Below, one piece after another: positions 43,277 to 53,652 of a stretch of 64,000 nucleotides of DNA (the stretch's first letter is position 1; every line of letters starts with the position of its first letter). The notes beneath the pieces are model-generated. The model was not told where the DNA came from, did no database searches, and saw only the letters and a list, made by a program, of their open reading frames with translations. The position numbers and the translations under genes were made by a program. This DNA comes from Aromatoleum anaerobium (GTDB lineage Bacteria; Pseudomonadota; Gammaproteobacteria; Burkholderiales; Rhodocyclaceae): positions 496,001-560,000 of the forward strand of contig NZ_WTVG02000040.1 in NCBI RefSeq assembly GCF_012910705.2, given 5' to 3'.

Positions 43277-43516
43277 ATGAAACAATCGCTCCTCGTCGCT
43301 GCCCTGCTCGCCTTTGCCCTGTCCGCATGCGGCAAGAAGGAAGAGCCCGCCGCTCCTCCGGCTCCCGCCCAGGAAGCAGCCCCCGCAGCCGCCGCCGGGG
43401 AAGCCGCGAAGGAAGCCGTGGAAAGCGCCAAGGAAGGCGCGGTCAATGCGGTCGAAGCAGCCAAGGAAGGTGCTGAGGCGGCTGTTGAAGCAACGAAGGA
43501 AGCCGTTCAGAAGTAA
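43277..43516 (+). CDS. Small Ala/Glu/Lys-rich lipoprotein
   Basis: 79 residues. It has a lipoprotein signal with lipobox LSAC at residues 15-18 (LLAFALSACGKKEEPA), then a Pro/Ala stretch and a heptad-like helical tail built from repeated EAAKEGA/EATKEAV units. After lipidation on the Cys the protein would be a short helix at the outer membrane, somewhat like Lpp-type spacers, but family membership is not established. It is followed by a strong terminator and so is transcribed alone. Confidence 0.8.
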   Translation: MKQSLLVAALLAFALSACGKKEEPAAPPAPAQEAAPAAAAGEAAKEAVESAKEGAVNAVEAAKEGAEAAVEATKEAVQK

Positions 43517-43533
43517 CGAGCTCTTCAGGAATG

Positions 43534-43560
43534 AAAAAGCCGGCGCGAGCCGGCTTTTTT
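43534..43560 (+). terminator. Rho-independent terminator after the small lipoprotein gene
   Basis: AAAAAGCCGG, loop CGCGA and GCCGGCTTTTTT form a GC-rich hairpin with a T run 18 bases after the stop codon. Confidence 0.88.
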
Positions 43561-43622
43561 ACGCACCACGGAAACATCTCCGCGGCGCGCTCCGGGTCAC
43601 GCCGGCGGGATGCCGCCACACC

Positions 43623-44759
43623 TCAGCGCAGTTGCTCCTTCAATAGAGCGAGAATCTTGCGCGCGGTAGGCGACGAATCCTCCCCGCCTTCGCGTGTCAT
43701 CACGGTGATCACCGACGCATCCTTTTCCCCCTGCACCCGCAGACGATATTCACTGCCGCTTGCGGCGACTTCGTCCTTGCCGCGCCAGAACGCCAGCTTC
43801 GACAGGAAGCCCTCGGATTTCTTCGACTCGATATCGACCTCCGGATCGACATAGCGGACGAAATACAGCCCTTTCGAACGGTCGCGATCCTCGACGGTGA
43901 AACCGATCCGGTCGAGCGCGAGGCCGACCCGTCGCCACGCGCGATCGAAAGACTCCTGCATCGACAGGCTCGCCTTCCCGCCAGCGGTCTGCAGCGTCGC
44001 GCGCTCGGCCTCCGGGGCCGCCGCAACGATTGCCTCCGCGCGCTCTTCCTTCGCGCCGAGCCGCACCATCAGGCGGCGCAGCATCTCGGCCTCGATGTCC
44101 GGATCGGCCGGGCGGGGCTGCCAGATCGTCGTGTCCTTCCCTTCGGTGGGATAGATCTCCACCATTCCGCGATGGCTGATATAGATCTCGACGGTGTTCG
44201 GTTCCTTGCCCGGCTCGAGCCGGGTGCGGAATTTGTCCCGTTCCGGCGTCGAGAACAATCCGTCGAGCACACCGCCGATCGCGGAGCGCAGGAAGTCCTG
44301 CGGAATTTTCGCCCTGTCTTCGGCCCAATCGGTTTCCATCACCCCGACTTGCGGGCGGTCGATGTTCACGACGAAGCCCAGTTCGAGCCAGAAATCCTTG
44401 ACCTGCGGCCACAGCACGTCCGGCGTTCCCGGAACGACGAGCCAGCGCTGCGTGCCGGCACGTTCGACCCGCATGCTTTGCACTGCGGGCAGCACGTCTG
44501 CGGTCGCCGTCGCCTGGGGCTGCGCGGCCCGGTCGCTGGTATAGGCCGAATAGGTCGCGACGCCGCGCGGCGAGACATCCGGTACGGCATAGCGGTCGTC
44601 ACGCGTCGGGGCGGTGAGGTCGGGGGGGATTTCGAGCGGCGGCAACTGGCGCGCACTTTTGTAGTCGATCTTCTTTGATTCGACCAGTGAGCCGGAGCAT
44701 CCGGCCAGGACGAGTGAAAGGGCGAGAAGTGAAGCCGAGGTGCGGACGCTGCGATTCAT
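43623..44759 (-). CDS. bamC: Outer membrane assembly lipoprotein BamC
   Basis: BamC (NlpB/DapX) lipoprotein of the beta-barrel assembly complex, 378 residues. The lipobox is LAGC near residues 17-20. The unstructured N-terminal region (KKIDYKSARQLPPLEIPPDL) is the part that contacts BamD. Two helix-grip domains follow (about 100-220 and 250-375). It lies 23 bases after dapA on the same strand, the conserved dapA-bamC order. Start at 44759 gives the signal peptide. Confidence 0.94.
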   Translation of the reverse strand: MNRSVRTSASLLALSLVLAGCSGSLVESKKIDYKSARQLPPLEIPPDLTAPTRDDRYAVPDVSPRGVATYSAYTSDRAAQPQATATADVLPAVQSMRVERAGTQRWLVVPGTPDVLWPQVKDFWLELGFVVNIDRPQVGVMETDWAEDRAKIPQDFLRSAIGGVLDGLFSTPERDKFRTRLEPGKEPNTVEIYISHRGMVEIYPTEGKDTTIWQPRPADPDIEAEMLRRLMVRLGAKEERAEAIVAAAPEAERATLQTAGGKASLSMQESFDRAWRRVGLALDRIGFTVEDRDRSKGLYFVRYVDPEVDIESKKSEGFLSKLAFWRGKDEVAASGSEYRLRVQGEKDASVITVMTREGGEDSSPTARKILALLKEQLR

Positions 44760-44782
44760 GAGTTTCCGAAAGTCCTGAAGAT

Positions 44783-45661
44783 TCAAACGTTCACGCCGGC
44801 ACGACGCATCGCGAGCAGCACGCGCTCCTGCGAGCCGGACGACAACGGGGTCAACGGAAGGCGAATGCCGGACTCGATCAGGCCCATGCGGGCAACCGCC
44901 CACTTGACCGGAATCGGATTGGCCTCGCAAAAGAGATCGCGGTGCAGGCCGACGAGGCGCGCGTTGATCTCGCGCGCCCTGAGCGCATCTCCCGCACGTG
45001 CCGCGGCGCACATCTCGTGCATTGCCCGCGGCGCGACGTTGGCGGTGACCGAGATCGTGCCGTGACCGCCAAGAAGGATGAAGGCCGCCGCGGTCATGTC
45101 GTCGCCGGTGTAGAGGGCGAAATCCTTCGGCGCGCGCTCGATCAGATCGCAGGCGCGGTCAATGCTGCCCGTGGCGTCCTTGATGCCGATGATGTTCGGG
45201 ATCTCGGCCAGGCGCAGCGCCGTGTCGTTCGACAGATCGGCGACGGTGCGCCCCGGCACGTTATAAAGGATCAGCGGCAGTTCGACGGTTTCGGCGATCG
45301 AGCGGAAGTGCCGGTAAAGGCCTTCCTGGGTCGGCCGGTTGTAATACGGGACGACCGAAAGCTGCGCGACTGCCCCCGCCTCCTGCGCAAAGCGGGCAAG
45401 TTCGATCGCTTCGGCTGTCGAATTGGCCCCGGCTCCGGCTATCACCGGGATGCGCCCGGCGGCATGTTCGACCGTCGTGCGGATGAGTTCGCAATGCTCC
45501 TCGACGTTCACCGTCGGCGATTCGCCGGTGGTGCCGACGACGACGATGCCGTCGGTGCCTTCGGCCACGTGGAAGTCGATCAAACTGCGCAGACGAGGGT
45601 AATCCAGGCTGCCATCCTCGTGCATCGGCGTGACGATGGCGACAAGCGATCCGGTAATCAT
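44783..45661 (-). CDS. dapA: 4-hydroxy-tetrahydrodipicolinate synthase
   Basis: DapA, first committed enzyme of lysine/diaminopimelate synthesis, 292 residues. It has the GTTGESPT motif near 43-50, the proton-relay Tyr in VVPYYNRPT near 132, and the Schiff-base Lys in IIGIKDATG near 160. It condenses pyruvate with aspartate semialdehyde in the cytoplasm. It is followed by bamC. Start at 45661 matches the family N terminus ([13 protein letters not shown]). Confidence 0.97.
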   Translation of the reverse strand: MITGSLVAIVTPMHEDGSLDYPRLRSLIDFHVAEGTDGIVVVGTTGESPTVNVEEHCELIRTTVEHAAGRIPVIAGAGANSTAEAIELARFAQEAGAVAQLSVVPYYNRPTQEGLYRHFRSIAETVELPLILYNVPGRTVADLSNDTALRLAEIPNIIGIKDATGSIDRACDLIERAPKDFALYTGDDMTAAAFILLGGHGTISVTANVAPRAMHEMCAAARAGDALRAREINARLVGLHRDLFCEANPIPVKWAVARMGLIESGIRLPLTPLSSGSQERVLLAMRRAGVNV

Positions 45662-45754
45662 GGAAGTGGCCGAAAGATTAAAAACGCTGATTCTACCCGA
45701 TCGACGGCAGACGACCACCCCGACGCGGGCGCGGATCGCGTCGCGCGCCCCCCA

Positions 45755-46681
45755 TCACAGATCGGCCAGCGCCTTGATATGCGCAACCACCGAACGGGCG
45801 AGCGAAGACAGCGCGTGTCCCCCTTCAAGGACGGAAACGATGTTCTTGTGTCCGCAGTCCGCCGCCAGCGCCTTGACCTGCTGCGTCGCCCAGACGTAGT
45901 CGGATTCGACCAGACCGAGCGACCCCATGTCGTCTTCGTAATGCCCGTCGAAACCCGCGGAGATGAAGATCATCTGCGGGTTGTGGTTCCTCAGCGCGGG
46001 GATCCAAACGTCGCTGACAATCTGGCGGAAGGTGTCTCCGCGCGCCCCGGCGGGGACGGGCACATTGACCATGTGGGCCGCCGTGCAGTCCGCGCCGCTG
46101 TATGGATAGAACGGATGCTGGAAAATGCTCGCCATCATCACGCGGGGATCCTCGCGGAAAATGTCCTCGGTGCCGTTGCCGTGGTGAACGTCGAAATCGA
46201 CGATCGCCACCCGTTCCAGCCCGTGCGCCTCGAGCGCGTGGCACGCCGCGATCGCGACATTGTTGAGGAAACAGAATCCCATTGCCCGGGCCCGTTCCGC
46301 GTGATGCCCCGGCGGGCGCACCGCGCAGAACGCGTTCTCGATCTCGCCCTTCAGCACCAGGTCCGTCGCCAGCACGCCCGCGCCGGCCGAACGCAACGCC
46401 GCCTTCATCGTCTCGGGGTTCATTGCGGTATCGGGATCGAGGTGGCGGATGCCATGCTCGGGCACGCTGTTCATCAGCTCTTCGAGGTACGCGGCAGGGT
46501 GTGCGCGAGTGATCTGCTCGGGCGTCGCCTGGGGCGCGTCGTAAAATGAGAGATAGAGGTCGAGGCCGGCCGCGATCAGGCGGTCATTGATCGCCGCTAG
46601 CCGGTCGGAACATTCCGGATGGAAGGTCCCCATATCGTGCAGCCAGCATTCCCGGTGCGTAATGAACGCAGTCGTCGTCAT
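45755..46681 (-). CDS. Histone deacetylase family protein (acetoin utilization-like)
   Basis: Class II HDAC-type zinc amidohydrolase, 308 residues, start preceded by GAGGGGAGGG. It has the active-site HH in RPPGHHAERA (about 129-138), zinc ligands in VDFDVHHGNGTED (about 165-177) and the SAGFDGHYED segment near 247. Bacterial members deacetylate acetylpolyamines or acetylated proteins such as acetyl-CoA synthetase. The substrate here is not known. Given the GNAT gene about 9 kb away, reversal of enzyme acetylation is possible but unsupported by linkage. Confidence 0.93.
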   Translation of the reverse strand: MTTTAFITHRECWLHDMGTFHPECSDRLAAINDRLIAAGLDLYLSFYDAPQATPEQITRAHPAAYLEELMNSVPEHGIRHLDPDTAMNPETMKAALRSAGAGVLATDLVLKGEIENAFCAVRPPGHHAERARAMGFCFLNNVAIAACHALEAHGLERVAIVDFDVHHGNGTEDIFREDPRVMMASIFQHPFYPYSGADCTAAHMVNVPVPAGARGDTFRQIVSDVWIPALRNHNPQMIFISAGFDGHYEDDMGSLGLVESDYVWATQQVKALAADCGHKNIVSVLEGGHALSSLARSVVAHIKALADL

Positions 46682-47035
46682 ATCCCTCCCCTCATTCATT
46701 GCAGGCGATGTCATCGCGGCCTGGCCTTCGAACCGTTTTGTCGCCTGCGTCGGGCGCAGCCTGATGATCTTTGTCGTCTATTATCACCGCTTCCCGGTCA
46801 ATTTCACAGTGCGCAGCCCCTGCCTCACGGCCATGCCACCCGCCTGCCCGGCGAAGCAATCCCGGCCCTTCCCGCCCCGGGCGGCACCACGACTTCACGC
46901 CGGCGGCTCAAGCTGGCCCCGGTCCTGCATCAAGCACGGCGCCTATTGCCGGCCGCCTGGTTTGCCTGGCCGGAGCAGGGGAACCCATGGATTCCCGGCG
47001 GCCACCACCCAGAGACTGAGACACCTGAGACACAA
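46682..47035. other. Intergenic region between deacetylase and mltB genes
   Basis: 354 bases between divergent genes. No convincing gene. A frame is open through it on the + strand, but it has no coding character and is very Pro/His/Arg rich. Promoters for both genes are expected here, but I cannot place them with confidence. Confidence 0.4.
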
Positions 47036-48049
47036 ATGAAACAACGCTTCGTCACCCCGCTCCTCGCACTCGCTCTCCTCTCGGGCACAGCGCTCGCGGA
47101 TGCGTCCTATGTCCAGCGCGAGGAGGTCAGGGCGTTCGTCCGCACAATGGAGGAAAAACACGGTTTCGACGGCGGGGAAGTGCTCGCGGCGCTCGACCGC
47201 GCCCGCCACGAGCCCGGCGTCATCCGGCTGATCAGCCCGTCGGGCTCGCCCGGCGTCCGCTCGTGGCAACGCTACCGCGCCCGCTTTCTCGATTCGGCAC
47301 GCATCAGTGGCGGCGTTGCGTTCTGGCAGGAGCATGCGGCGACCTTGCAGGCCGCGCACGAACGCTATGGCGTGCCGCCGGAAATCGTCGTCGCGATCAT
47401 CGGCGTGGAAACCTACTATGGCCGCAATACGGGAAATTTCGAGACGCTGTCAGCGCTGGCAACGCTGGCGTTCGACTATCCGCCACGGGCGCCGCTGTTC
47501 CTGCGCGAACTCGAAAACCTGTTCCTGCTGGCACGCGAGCAGCAACGCGATCTCTTCAGCTATTACGGTTCGTATGCCGGCGCGATCGGCTACCCACAGT
47601 TCCTGCCCAGCAGCATCCGCAGCTACGGCGTTGATTTCGACCGCAGCGGTGGCATCGATTTCGATCTGGAACCGACCGACGCGATCGGCAGTGTCGCGCG
47701 CTACCTGGCCGAGCATGGCTGGGTGCGTGATGAACTCGTAGCGGAGCCGGCGCGCGTCGCGCCCGGAGCCGACCTGCAGGCGCTGATCGACGCCGGCATC
47801 AAACCCGCGCTTTCACCGGAACAACTGGCACAGGCCGGCGTGACGGGCCTCGATGGCTCGTCACGCGCGGCTCCCGCAACCTTGGTCGACCTTGCGGCGC
47901 CCGGCACTGAAACCGAATACTGGCTTGGGTACCAAAATTTCTACACGATCACGCGATACAACAAGAGCAGCTTCTACGCGATGGCCGTGTTCGAGCTGTC
48001 GCAGGCCTTGCGTGAGCAGCAAAGGGGTGAAACCGCACGCGCGGAGTGA
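47036..48049 (+). CDS. mltB: Lytic murein transglycosylase B (MltB family)
   Basis: Periplasmic lytic transglycosylase, 337 residues, that cleaves peptidoglycan glycan chains. The signal peptide covers residues 1-21 and has no lipobox Cys, so the protein is likely soluble, unlike E. coli MltB. The catalytic Glu is in IIGVETYYGRNTGNF near residue 123; SYAGAIGYPQFLPSS near 180 is the other strong family signature. A longer in-frame upstream extension lacks coding character, so 47036 is chosen. It converges with rpoS, the stops being 15 bases apart. Confidence 0.94.
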   Translation: MKQRFVTPLLALALLSGTALADASYVQREEVRAFVRTMEEKHGFDGGEVLAALDRARHEPGVIRLISPSGSPGVRSWQRYRARFLDSARISGGVAFWQEHAATLQAAHERYGVPPEIVVAIIGVETYYGRNTGNFETLSALATLAFDYPPRAPLFLRELENLFLLAREQQRDLFSYYGSYAGAIGYPQFLPSSIRSYGVDFDRSGGIDFDLEPTDAIGSVARYLAEHGWVRDELVAEPARVAPGADLQALIDAGIKPALSPEQLAQAGVTGLDGSSRAAPATLVDLAAPGTETEYWLGYQNFYTITRYNKSSFYAMAVFELSQALREQQRGETARAE

Positions 48050-48064
48050 ACGGGCGGAGCAAGC

Positions 48065-49000
48065 CTACAGCAGTTCGTCCCGCGAAATACCGCGCCGTTT
48101 GACGGTCCTTCGCAATTGTCCCAGCGCCTCGAGCTGGATCTGGCGCACCCGCTCACGCGTCAGGCACAGCCGCGACGCGAGCTCCTCCAGCGTCATCACC
48201 TCGCATTCGTCGAGCCCGTATCGATGCCGGATCACGAGGCGCTGCTTTTCGTTCAACATCCCGATCCATTCCTGGATCAGCCTCTCGACCTCCGCATCCT
48301 GGATGTGGGTATCGGGAGGCTCGGCCTGATCGTCGGCGAGCGATTCGCCGATCGAAAGGGTCGGGTCGATCTCGAGTGGCGCGTCGAGCGACGCGGTGTG
48401 CTCGCTCAGGGCGAGGATCGCGCGCACCTCCTCGACCGACTTGTCGAGACGATGGGCAACCTGCTCAAGCGTGAACTCGCCGTTGCCCGACGCTTCGAGG
48501 TTGCGCTGCGCGCGCAGCACCTGGTTCAGCTCCTTGACCACATGCACCGGCAAGCGGATCGTGCGCGACTGGTTCATGATCGCCCGCTCGATGTTCTGGC
48601 GAATCCACCACGTCGCGTAGGTCGAGAAGCGGAAGCCGCGCTCGGGGTCGAATTTCTCGAGCGCATGCATCAGACCGAGATTTCCCTCCTCGACCAGGTC
48701 GAGCAGCGGGATGCCGCGATTGAGGTAATGTTTCGCGATGTTGACCACCAGGCGCAAATTGCGCTCGATCATGATCTGGCGAGCGGAAAAATCGCCGGTG
48801 CGCACCCTTCGCGCAAGCGCAGCCTCTTCGGTTGCCGTAAGCAGCGGATTCGCCCCGATCTCGTTCAGGTAGATCTGGGTGACGTCGCTGAGAAACTCGT
48901 TCTCGAATGCGGGCGCGGCCCGCTCGACGAACACCTCCACCTCGGGGGGCAGATCCGGCTCCTGACTATCCACATCGTCACGACTCACCGGATCGTACAT
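48065..49000 (-). CDS. rpoS: RNA polymerase sigma factor RpoS
   Basis: Stationary-phase/general stress sigma factor, 311 residues. Region 1.2 ([16 protein letters not shown]), region 2 ([20 protein letters not shown] and [17 protein letters not shown]) and region 4 ([20 protein letters not shown]-type) are all intact. The gene follows nlpD by 10 bases in the conserved surE-pcm-nlpD-rpoS order; in enterics the main rpoS promoter lies inside nlpD, and the same may hold here. Confidence 0.97.
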   Translation of the reverse strand: MYDPVSRDDVDSQEPDLPPEVEVFVERAAPAFENEFLSDVTQIYLNEIGANPLLTATEEAALARRVRTGDFSARQIMIERNLRLVVNIAKHYLNRGIPLLDLVEEGNLGLMHALEKFDPERGFRFSTYATWWIRQNIERAIMNQSRTIRLPVHVVKELNQVLRAQRNLEASGNGEFTLEQVAHRLDKSVEEVRAILALSEHTASLDAPLEIDPTLSIGESLADDQAEPPDTHIQDAEVERLIQEWIGMLNEKQRLVIRHRYGLDECEVMTLEELASRLCLTRERVRQIQLEALGQLRRTVKRRGISRDELL

Positions 49001-49010
49001 AGCCTCCTCG

Positions 49011-49901
49011 TTAGCGTGCAGGCAGATATTTCATCGGATCGACCGGACGTCCCTGCTTGCGAATTTCGAAGTGAAGCTTCGGGCGATCCGCATCGGTACT
49101 TCCGAGCTCTGCGATTTTCTGACCCTTGGTAACCGACTCCCCTTCCTTGACCAGCAACTGCTGGTTATGCGCGTATGCCGTGAGATAGTTCGCGTCGTGC
49201 TTGATGATGACCAGTTTTCCATAGCCGCGCAAGCCGCTGCCCGAATAGACTACCTTGCCCCCTGCGGAGGCAATCACCGGATCGCCCGGCTTGCCCGCGA
49301 TATCGAGCCCCTTGTTGGCGGCCTCGTCGAATGTCCCGATGACCTGACCGCTTACCGGCCATAGCCAGACAGGGTCGGCAGTTACCGCCTTGTCCGCTTC
49401 GGGGGCGGCCGGCGGCACGACTGGCGGAAGCGTCGAGCGTGGCTGGAGCGAAGCCCACGCTTCGTCGCTGTAAGGCTGCTTTCCGCCCTTCGGTTCCTGC
49501 TTTACCAGCACGCCGTTCCCTTCGCTCCCCGGCTTCACCGGCTGCACTTCGACCGGTTGACCGATTGCGATCGGCTGCGCAACCACATCCACGGGAGGAC
49601 CGACACGCAATTCCCGGCCCACATGTATTTGATTCGGATCCGTCAAATTGTTCCAGACGACCAGATCCCTTGCCGTCACCCCGTACAGCCGTGCGATACC
49701 CATCAAGGTGTCGCCCGGCCGGACCACATGAACGGGCTGCTTCGCACCGTTGGTCGGGGCCGGCGACGGTGCCTGGGCCGAGGGTGGGGGCGTGGTGTCG
49801 CGGACAGGAGCGGGGCCTGTCGCTGCGCATGCCGACAGCAGCGCGGCGAGAAGCACGGGGCCGAAAAACTTCAACGAAGCGGATTTTACTGAATGGATCA
49901 T
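49011..49901 (-). CDS. nlpD: NlpD-like lipoprotein (LysM + degenerate M23)
   Basis: Outer-membrane lipoprotein, 296 residues, lipobox LSAC (about 22-25). A LysM domain ([18 protein letters not shown] near 59-76) binds peptidoglycan, and the C-terminal M23/LytM domain covers about 185-290. Active-site residues are degenerate (KGLDIAG without the zinc His; KLHFEIR without the first His of HxH). This matches NlpD-type activators of the AmiC amidase rather than enzymes. The start overlaps the pcm stop by 4 bases. Confidence 0.94.
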   Translation of the reverse strand: MIHSVKSASLKFFGPVLLAALLSACAATGPAPVRDTTPPPSAQAPSPAPTNGAKQPVHVVRPGDTLMGIARLYGVTARDLVVWNNLTDPNQIHVGRELRVGPPVDVVAQPIAIGQPVEVQPVKPGSEGNGVLVKQEPKGGKQPYSDEAWASLQPRSTLPPVVPPAAPEADKAVTADPVWLWPVSGQVIGTFDEAANKGLDIAGKPGDPVIASAGGKVVYSGSGLRGYGKLVIIKHDANYLTAYAHNQQLLVKEGESVTKGQKIAELGSTDADRPKLHFEIRKQGRPVDPMKYLPAR

Positions 49902-50554
49902 TCCGTACCAGTGAGCAAGGGGACGAAGCGCACCGCTTCGAACCGGCTTTCCCTGAAAATATTGCCGTGCCGCTCGGTCATCACGAGACGCTGGTCGGCG
50001 GTCCCGAGCGGGATCATCAGCCGCCCGCCGGGAGCGAGCTGCTCCTTCAGCGAGCCCGGGATGCCGGCCGCGGCGGCGGCCACGATAATGGTGTCAAAAG
50101 GAGCGGCTTCGGGCAATCCCAGATTGCCGTCGGCGTATTTGAGACGAACGTTCGGCAGCCGCAAGGGCCGCAGGTTTTCGCGTGCCCGGTCGAGAAGGGG
50201 GCGAATGCGCTCCACGGCATACACTTCGGTCGCCACGAGGGACAGTACCGCAGCCTGGTAGCCGCAGCCGGCGCCGACTTCGAGGGTCCGCCCCAGTTCA
50301 CGGCCCGCGTGCAGGATCTCGATCATGCGCGCGACCACCAGCGGTTGCGAAATCGTCTGCTGGTATCCGATCGGCAGCGCCGTGTCGTCGTACGCACTGA
50401 AGGCGAGGCCTTCATCGACAAACGCGTGGCGCGGAATCTGCATCATCGCCGCGAGCACCTTCTCGTCGGCGATCCCCTGCGCACGGAGCCGCTCGACCAT
50501 GCGGGCACGGGCACGGCTCGAGGCCTGCCCGGGATCCGGGGGCCGCATGCTCAT
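49898..50554 (-). CDS. pcm: Protein-L-isoaspartate O-methyltransferase
   Basis: SAM-dependent repair methyltransferase, 218 residues, that starts conversion of isoaspartyl residues in aged proteins back to aspartyl. It has the substrate segment [13 protein letters not shown] near 66-78 and the SAM-binding motif [15 protein letters not shown] near 96-110. The ATGA-type overlaps with surE upstream and nlpD downstream show tight translational coupling in the stress/stationary-phase operon. Confidence 0.96.
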   Translation of the reverse strand: MSMRPPDPGQASSRARARMVERLRAQGIADEKVLAAMMQIPRHAFVDEGLAFSAYDDTALPIGYQQTISQPLVVARMIEILHAGRELGRTLEVGAGCGYQAAVLSLVATEVYAVERIRPLLDRARENLRPLRLPNVRLKYADGNLGLPEAAPFDTIIVAAAAAGIPGSLKEQLAPGGRLMIPLGTADQRLVMTERHGNIFRESRFEAVRFVPLLTGTE

Positions 50555-51294
50555 CTACCGACCCATTCGGCGACGCTGGGAATGAGGCCGCTGTGGGTGA
50601 GGTCGATCTGTAACGGCGTAACCGACACGAAGCCTTCAGCCACCGCCTGGAAGTCGGTACCCTCACCCGCGTCCGCAGCCTGGCCGGCCGCGCCCACCCA
50701 ATAGACGGTCTCGTTGCGCGGCGTCACGCTGCGGATCACCGGTTCGGCCTTGTGCCGCTTGCCCAGCCTCGTGACGCGGATGCCGCGCAGTTCTTCATAG
50801 GGGCGGTCCGGCACATTCACGTTCAGCAATACCGGATGCTGGAAAGGGACGCGTGTAAATCGCTCGGCGAGATCGCGCGCGACCCGCGCAGCCGCCGAAA
50901 AATCGGTCGCCGCCTTGCTCACGAGAGACACCGCAATCGCCGGCACTCCGAGCAGGAATCCTTCCGTGGCGGCCGCGACCGTGCCCGAATAAATCGTGTC
51001 GTCGCCCATGTTGGCGCCGTGATTCACGCCGGACACGACCATGTCCGGGAGGTGATCGAGCATGCCGGTGACCGCAAGGTGCACGCAGTCGGTTGGTGTG
51101 CCATTGACGAAATGGAAACCGTTTGCCGCCTGCCGCAGTGACAACGGGCGGTCGAGCGTCAGGGAATTGCTTGCGCCGCTTCGGTCACGCTCGGGCGCCA
51201 CCACCGTGATGTCACCGATCTCCTGCAGAGCCTCAGCGAGGGCGGCAATCCCCGGAGCAAAATAACCGTCGTCGTTACTCACCAAAATGCGCAT
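50551..51294 (-). CDS. surE: 5'/3'-nucleotidase SurE
   Basis: Metal-dependent survival-protein nucleotidase, 247 residues. It has the metal-binding SNDDG at residues 6-10, the Asn-containing [12 protein letters not shown] loop near 36-47, and [19 protein letters not shown] near 88-106. It dephosphorylates nucleoside monophosphates and is linked to stationary-phase survival. Start at 51294 gives the family N terminus MRILVSND. It is the first gene of the surE-pcm-nlpD-rpoS run. Confidence 0.96.
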   Translation of the reverse strand: MRILVSNDDGYFAPGIAALAEALQEIGDITVVAPERDRSGASNSLTLDRPLSLRQAANGFHFVNGTPTDCVHLAVTGMLDHLPDMVVSGVNHGANMGDDTIYSGTVAAATEGFLLGVPAIAVSLVSKAATDFSAAARVARDLAERFTRVPFQHPVLLNVNVPDRPYEELRGIRVTRLGKRHKAEPVIRSVTPRNETVYWVGAAGQAADAGEGTDFQAVAEGFVSVTPLQIDLTHSGLIPSVAEWVGR

Positions 51295-51466
51295 GATTCT
51301 TCCGTTCGGAATGGCACGAGCGCCCACACCGTGCCCGATGTACGCAAGAGAAGCGGGGAATGTTAGCACAGCGGCACACACCCTCCGCACCGCATCCGCA
51401 CGCCTCTCTGAAGGGGCGCTGCCGGCACCCTGATGAGACCGCCCCCCGTGCGGGGTGGCGCCACTT

Positions 51467-52624
51467 CTAGCAGGCGCTGAAGCAGACCTGGTCGCGGCCG
51501 TTGTGCTTGGCGAGATACATCCGCTGGTCGGCTTTCTCGATCAGGGCTTTCCAGTCGCCGGTGCCGTCGGTACGGCGCTCCGCCAGGCCGATGCTGGCGG
51601 TCACCGGTGTGCCATCCGGACCGCTGCCCAGACCGAGCGTGCACAGGCGCCCCATCGCTGTGCGGGCTTCGGCGAGATCGGTGTTGGGCATGATGACGAT
51701 GAATTCTTCGCCGCCCCAGCGGACCAGGACGTCGACACGCCGCAGCGCCGCCGTGATGTGCGTGGCGAGCGTGATCAGGACCTTGTCGCCTGCTTCATGG
51801 CCGAAGCGGTCGTTGATGCTCTTGAAGTGATCGACGTCGATGAAGGCGACCGTGATCGACGCCTGGTTGCGATTCGCGATGGCCAGTTGCAGTTCGAGCA
51901 TTTCTTCGCCGCTGCCGCGTGAAAAGGCGCCGGTCAGGGGATCCCGCACCGACTGGCGCACCAGCGCCGTCATGAAGGCGAGCTGGCTCATCCCGGCAAT
52001 GATCGACACGCCGGTGATCAGCACCAGCAACCAGAACGAGCCGGCAAACGACGGCCAGTTGAGCGTCGTCCAGCTCAGATAGCCAGCGAGGGCTTGGGCG
52101 AGCAGGATCGGGCTCGAAATCAGCACGTTCTCGATCAGCGTCAGCGGAAAGACCGACAGGCCCGCGAGCAGGACGAACGGCAGAAAAGCATAGCCCGCGC
52201 CGATCGCTGCCGAAAGCTCGGACAGCTGGTACGTCCCGAGCAGGGTGTGCGAAGCGACATAGAACGCCGTCGGAATCGCGAACAGGACCGCAATCGCGCG
52301 GTAGGCATCGAACAGGTTGCCTGACGGCCGGTAGCAGATCAGGAGGGTCGCGAACGCGGCGCTGGCAAAAAGCCGCATCAGCGCGAGGGTTATCCACAGC
52401 GACGGCGGAAAGACGACGAAGTCGATCACGCTCCACAGCGGCGTGAGCACGGCGAACAGAAACGCGAACATCCGCACGCGATTGACGATCATCGTCGCCC
52501 GTCGCCGCACCAGAAGCGGCATGTGCCGGTTCGGAAGGAAGAGGTAGCCGAGTTCCGACTTATCCAGTTCCCCCGGCAGCGGGCCGGCGAGCCTGTGCCA
52601 CAACACGTCGGCCAGATATGACAT
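51467..52624 (-). CDS. Membrane-bound diguanylate cyclase (GGDEF)
   Basis: 385 residues. The N-terminal 220 residues hold about six membrane helices, and the C-terminal GGDEF domain has the active motif RWGGEEF near residue 310, [10 protein letters not shown] at its start and [12 protein letters not shown] for metal/substrate binding. It is predicted to make c-di-GMP. No canonical RxxD inhibitory site is obvious upstream of the motif. It is transcribed on its own strand run after surE, with 172 bases between. Confidence 0.92.
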   Translation of the reverse strand: MSYLADVLWHRLAGPLPGELDKSELGYLFLPNRHMPLLVRRRATMIVNRVRMFAFLFAVLTPLWSVIDFVVFPPSLWITLALMRLFASAAFATLLICYRPSGNLFDAYRAIAVLFAIPTAFYVASHTLLGTYQLSELSAAIGAGYAFLPFVLLAGLSVFPLTLIENVLISSPILLAQALAGYLSWTTLNWPSFAGSFWLLVLITGVSIIAGMSQLAFMTALVRQSVRDPLTGAFSRGSGEEMLELQLAIANRNQASITVAFIDVDHFKSINDRFGHEAGDKVLITLATHITAALRRVDVLVRWGGEEFIVIMPNTDLAEARTAMGRLCTLGLGSGPDGTPVTASIGLAERRTDGTGDWKALIEKADQRMYLAKHNGRDQVCFSAC

Positions 52625-52809
52625 TCGTGCTCTTTCCCTTCAGAACGTTGGTTCGCTGATCGATGGACCGGGCGCCAGTCTAGCAGCCGGCTTCGGCCGT
52701 TCTCAGCACCGATCTATCGGAAAACGAGACGTTTTTCTCGCACGGATGCCAATTTCACCAGGGTTGACAAAGTCATAGGGTCCGGCGCCCTGCCTGACGC
52801 GGAGGAAGG

Positions 52810-53652
52810 TCAGTCGTAGCGCTTCCTGTAGATGCGCATGCAACCATCCAGCTCGGCGAAGCGGGACTCGATGCTCGTTCGTTCAAGCACCTCCTTGAGC
52901 CCGAGGCAGAGAAATCCGCCGGGCGGGAGGCTGTCGTCGAACAGGCGCAGGCAGCGTTCCTTGAGCGGCGGCTTGAAATAGATCATGACGTTGCGGCACA
53001 GGATCATGTTCATTTCGCCGAACTCGGCGTCGGTCGCGAGGTTGTGCGGCGCGAAGACGATATTTTTTCGCAACGCCGGGGACAGCAGCGCGTGCTCGTA
53101 GCGCGCCGTGTAGTAATCCGCGAAGGACGCGGCCCCGCCGCTCAACTGGTAGTTGCGGGTGAACAGCTGCATGCTGGCGACCGAGAGGATGCCTTCCTGC
53201 GCGCGCTCGAGGATCGCCTCGTTGATGTCGGTCGCGTAGATCCGGTAGCGCCCCGCCATCCCCTCCTCGTTGAGCAGGATCGCCATCGAGTAGGCTTCCT
53301 CGCCGGTGGCACAGCCCGCGTGCCAGATCTTGACGAAGGGATACGTCCGGAGGAAGGGAACGACTTTCGTGCGCACCATCCTGAAGAAGCCGGGGTCGCG
53401 GAACATTTCCGTGACGTTGATCGTGATTCCGCGCAGCAGCGAATCGAAGACGCGGCGGTCGCGCAGCAGCCGCGACTGCGCGAGCGAAAACGTCTCGAAG
53501 CCGGATTCGGCGAGCCAGCGCACCAGGCGGCGCCTGATCGAAGCTTCCGCATAGTCGCGAAAGTCGTAGCCATACACCTGCTCGATTCCCTCGAGCAGCA
53601 AGCGCATTTCCACCTCTTGCAGATCCGGTTTCCGCTGGTCCCACTCAGACAC
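52810..53652 (-). CDS. CheR-type chemotaxis protein methyltransferase
   Basis: CheR family, 280 residues. The N-terminal helical domain (ASIRRRLVRWL near 37-47) is followed by the SAM-binding motif KIWHAGCATGEEAYSMAI near 109-126 and the NMILCRNVMIYF segment near 208-219. It lies 7-8 bases inside the end of a hybrid histidine kinase gene, so the two are translationally coupled. No CheB, CheW or receptor gene is present, so it probably serves the kinase signalling system rather than classical chemotaxis. Confidence 0.93.
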   Translation of the reverse strand: MSEWDQRKPDLQEVEMRLLLEGIEQVYGYDFRDYAEASIRRRLVRWLAESGFETFSLAQSRLLRDRRVFDSLLRGITINVTEMFRDPGFFRMVRTKVVPFLRTYPFVKIWHAGCATGEEAYSMAILLNEEGMAGRYRIYATDINEAILERAQEGILSVASMQLFTRNYQLSGGAASFADYYTARYEHALLSPALRKNIVFAPHNLATDAEFGEMNMILCRNVMIYFKPPLKERCLRLFDDSLPPGGFLCLGLKEVLERTSIESRFAELDGCMRIYRKRYD

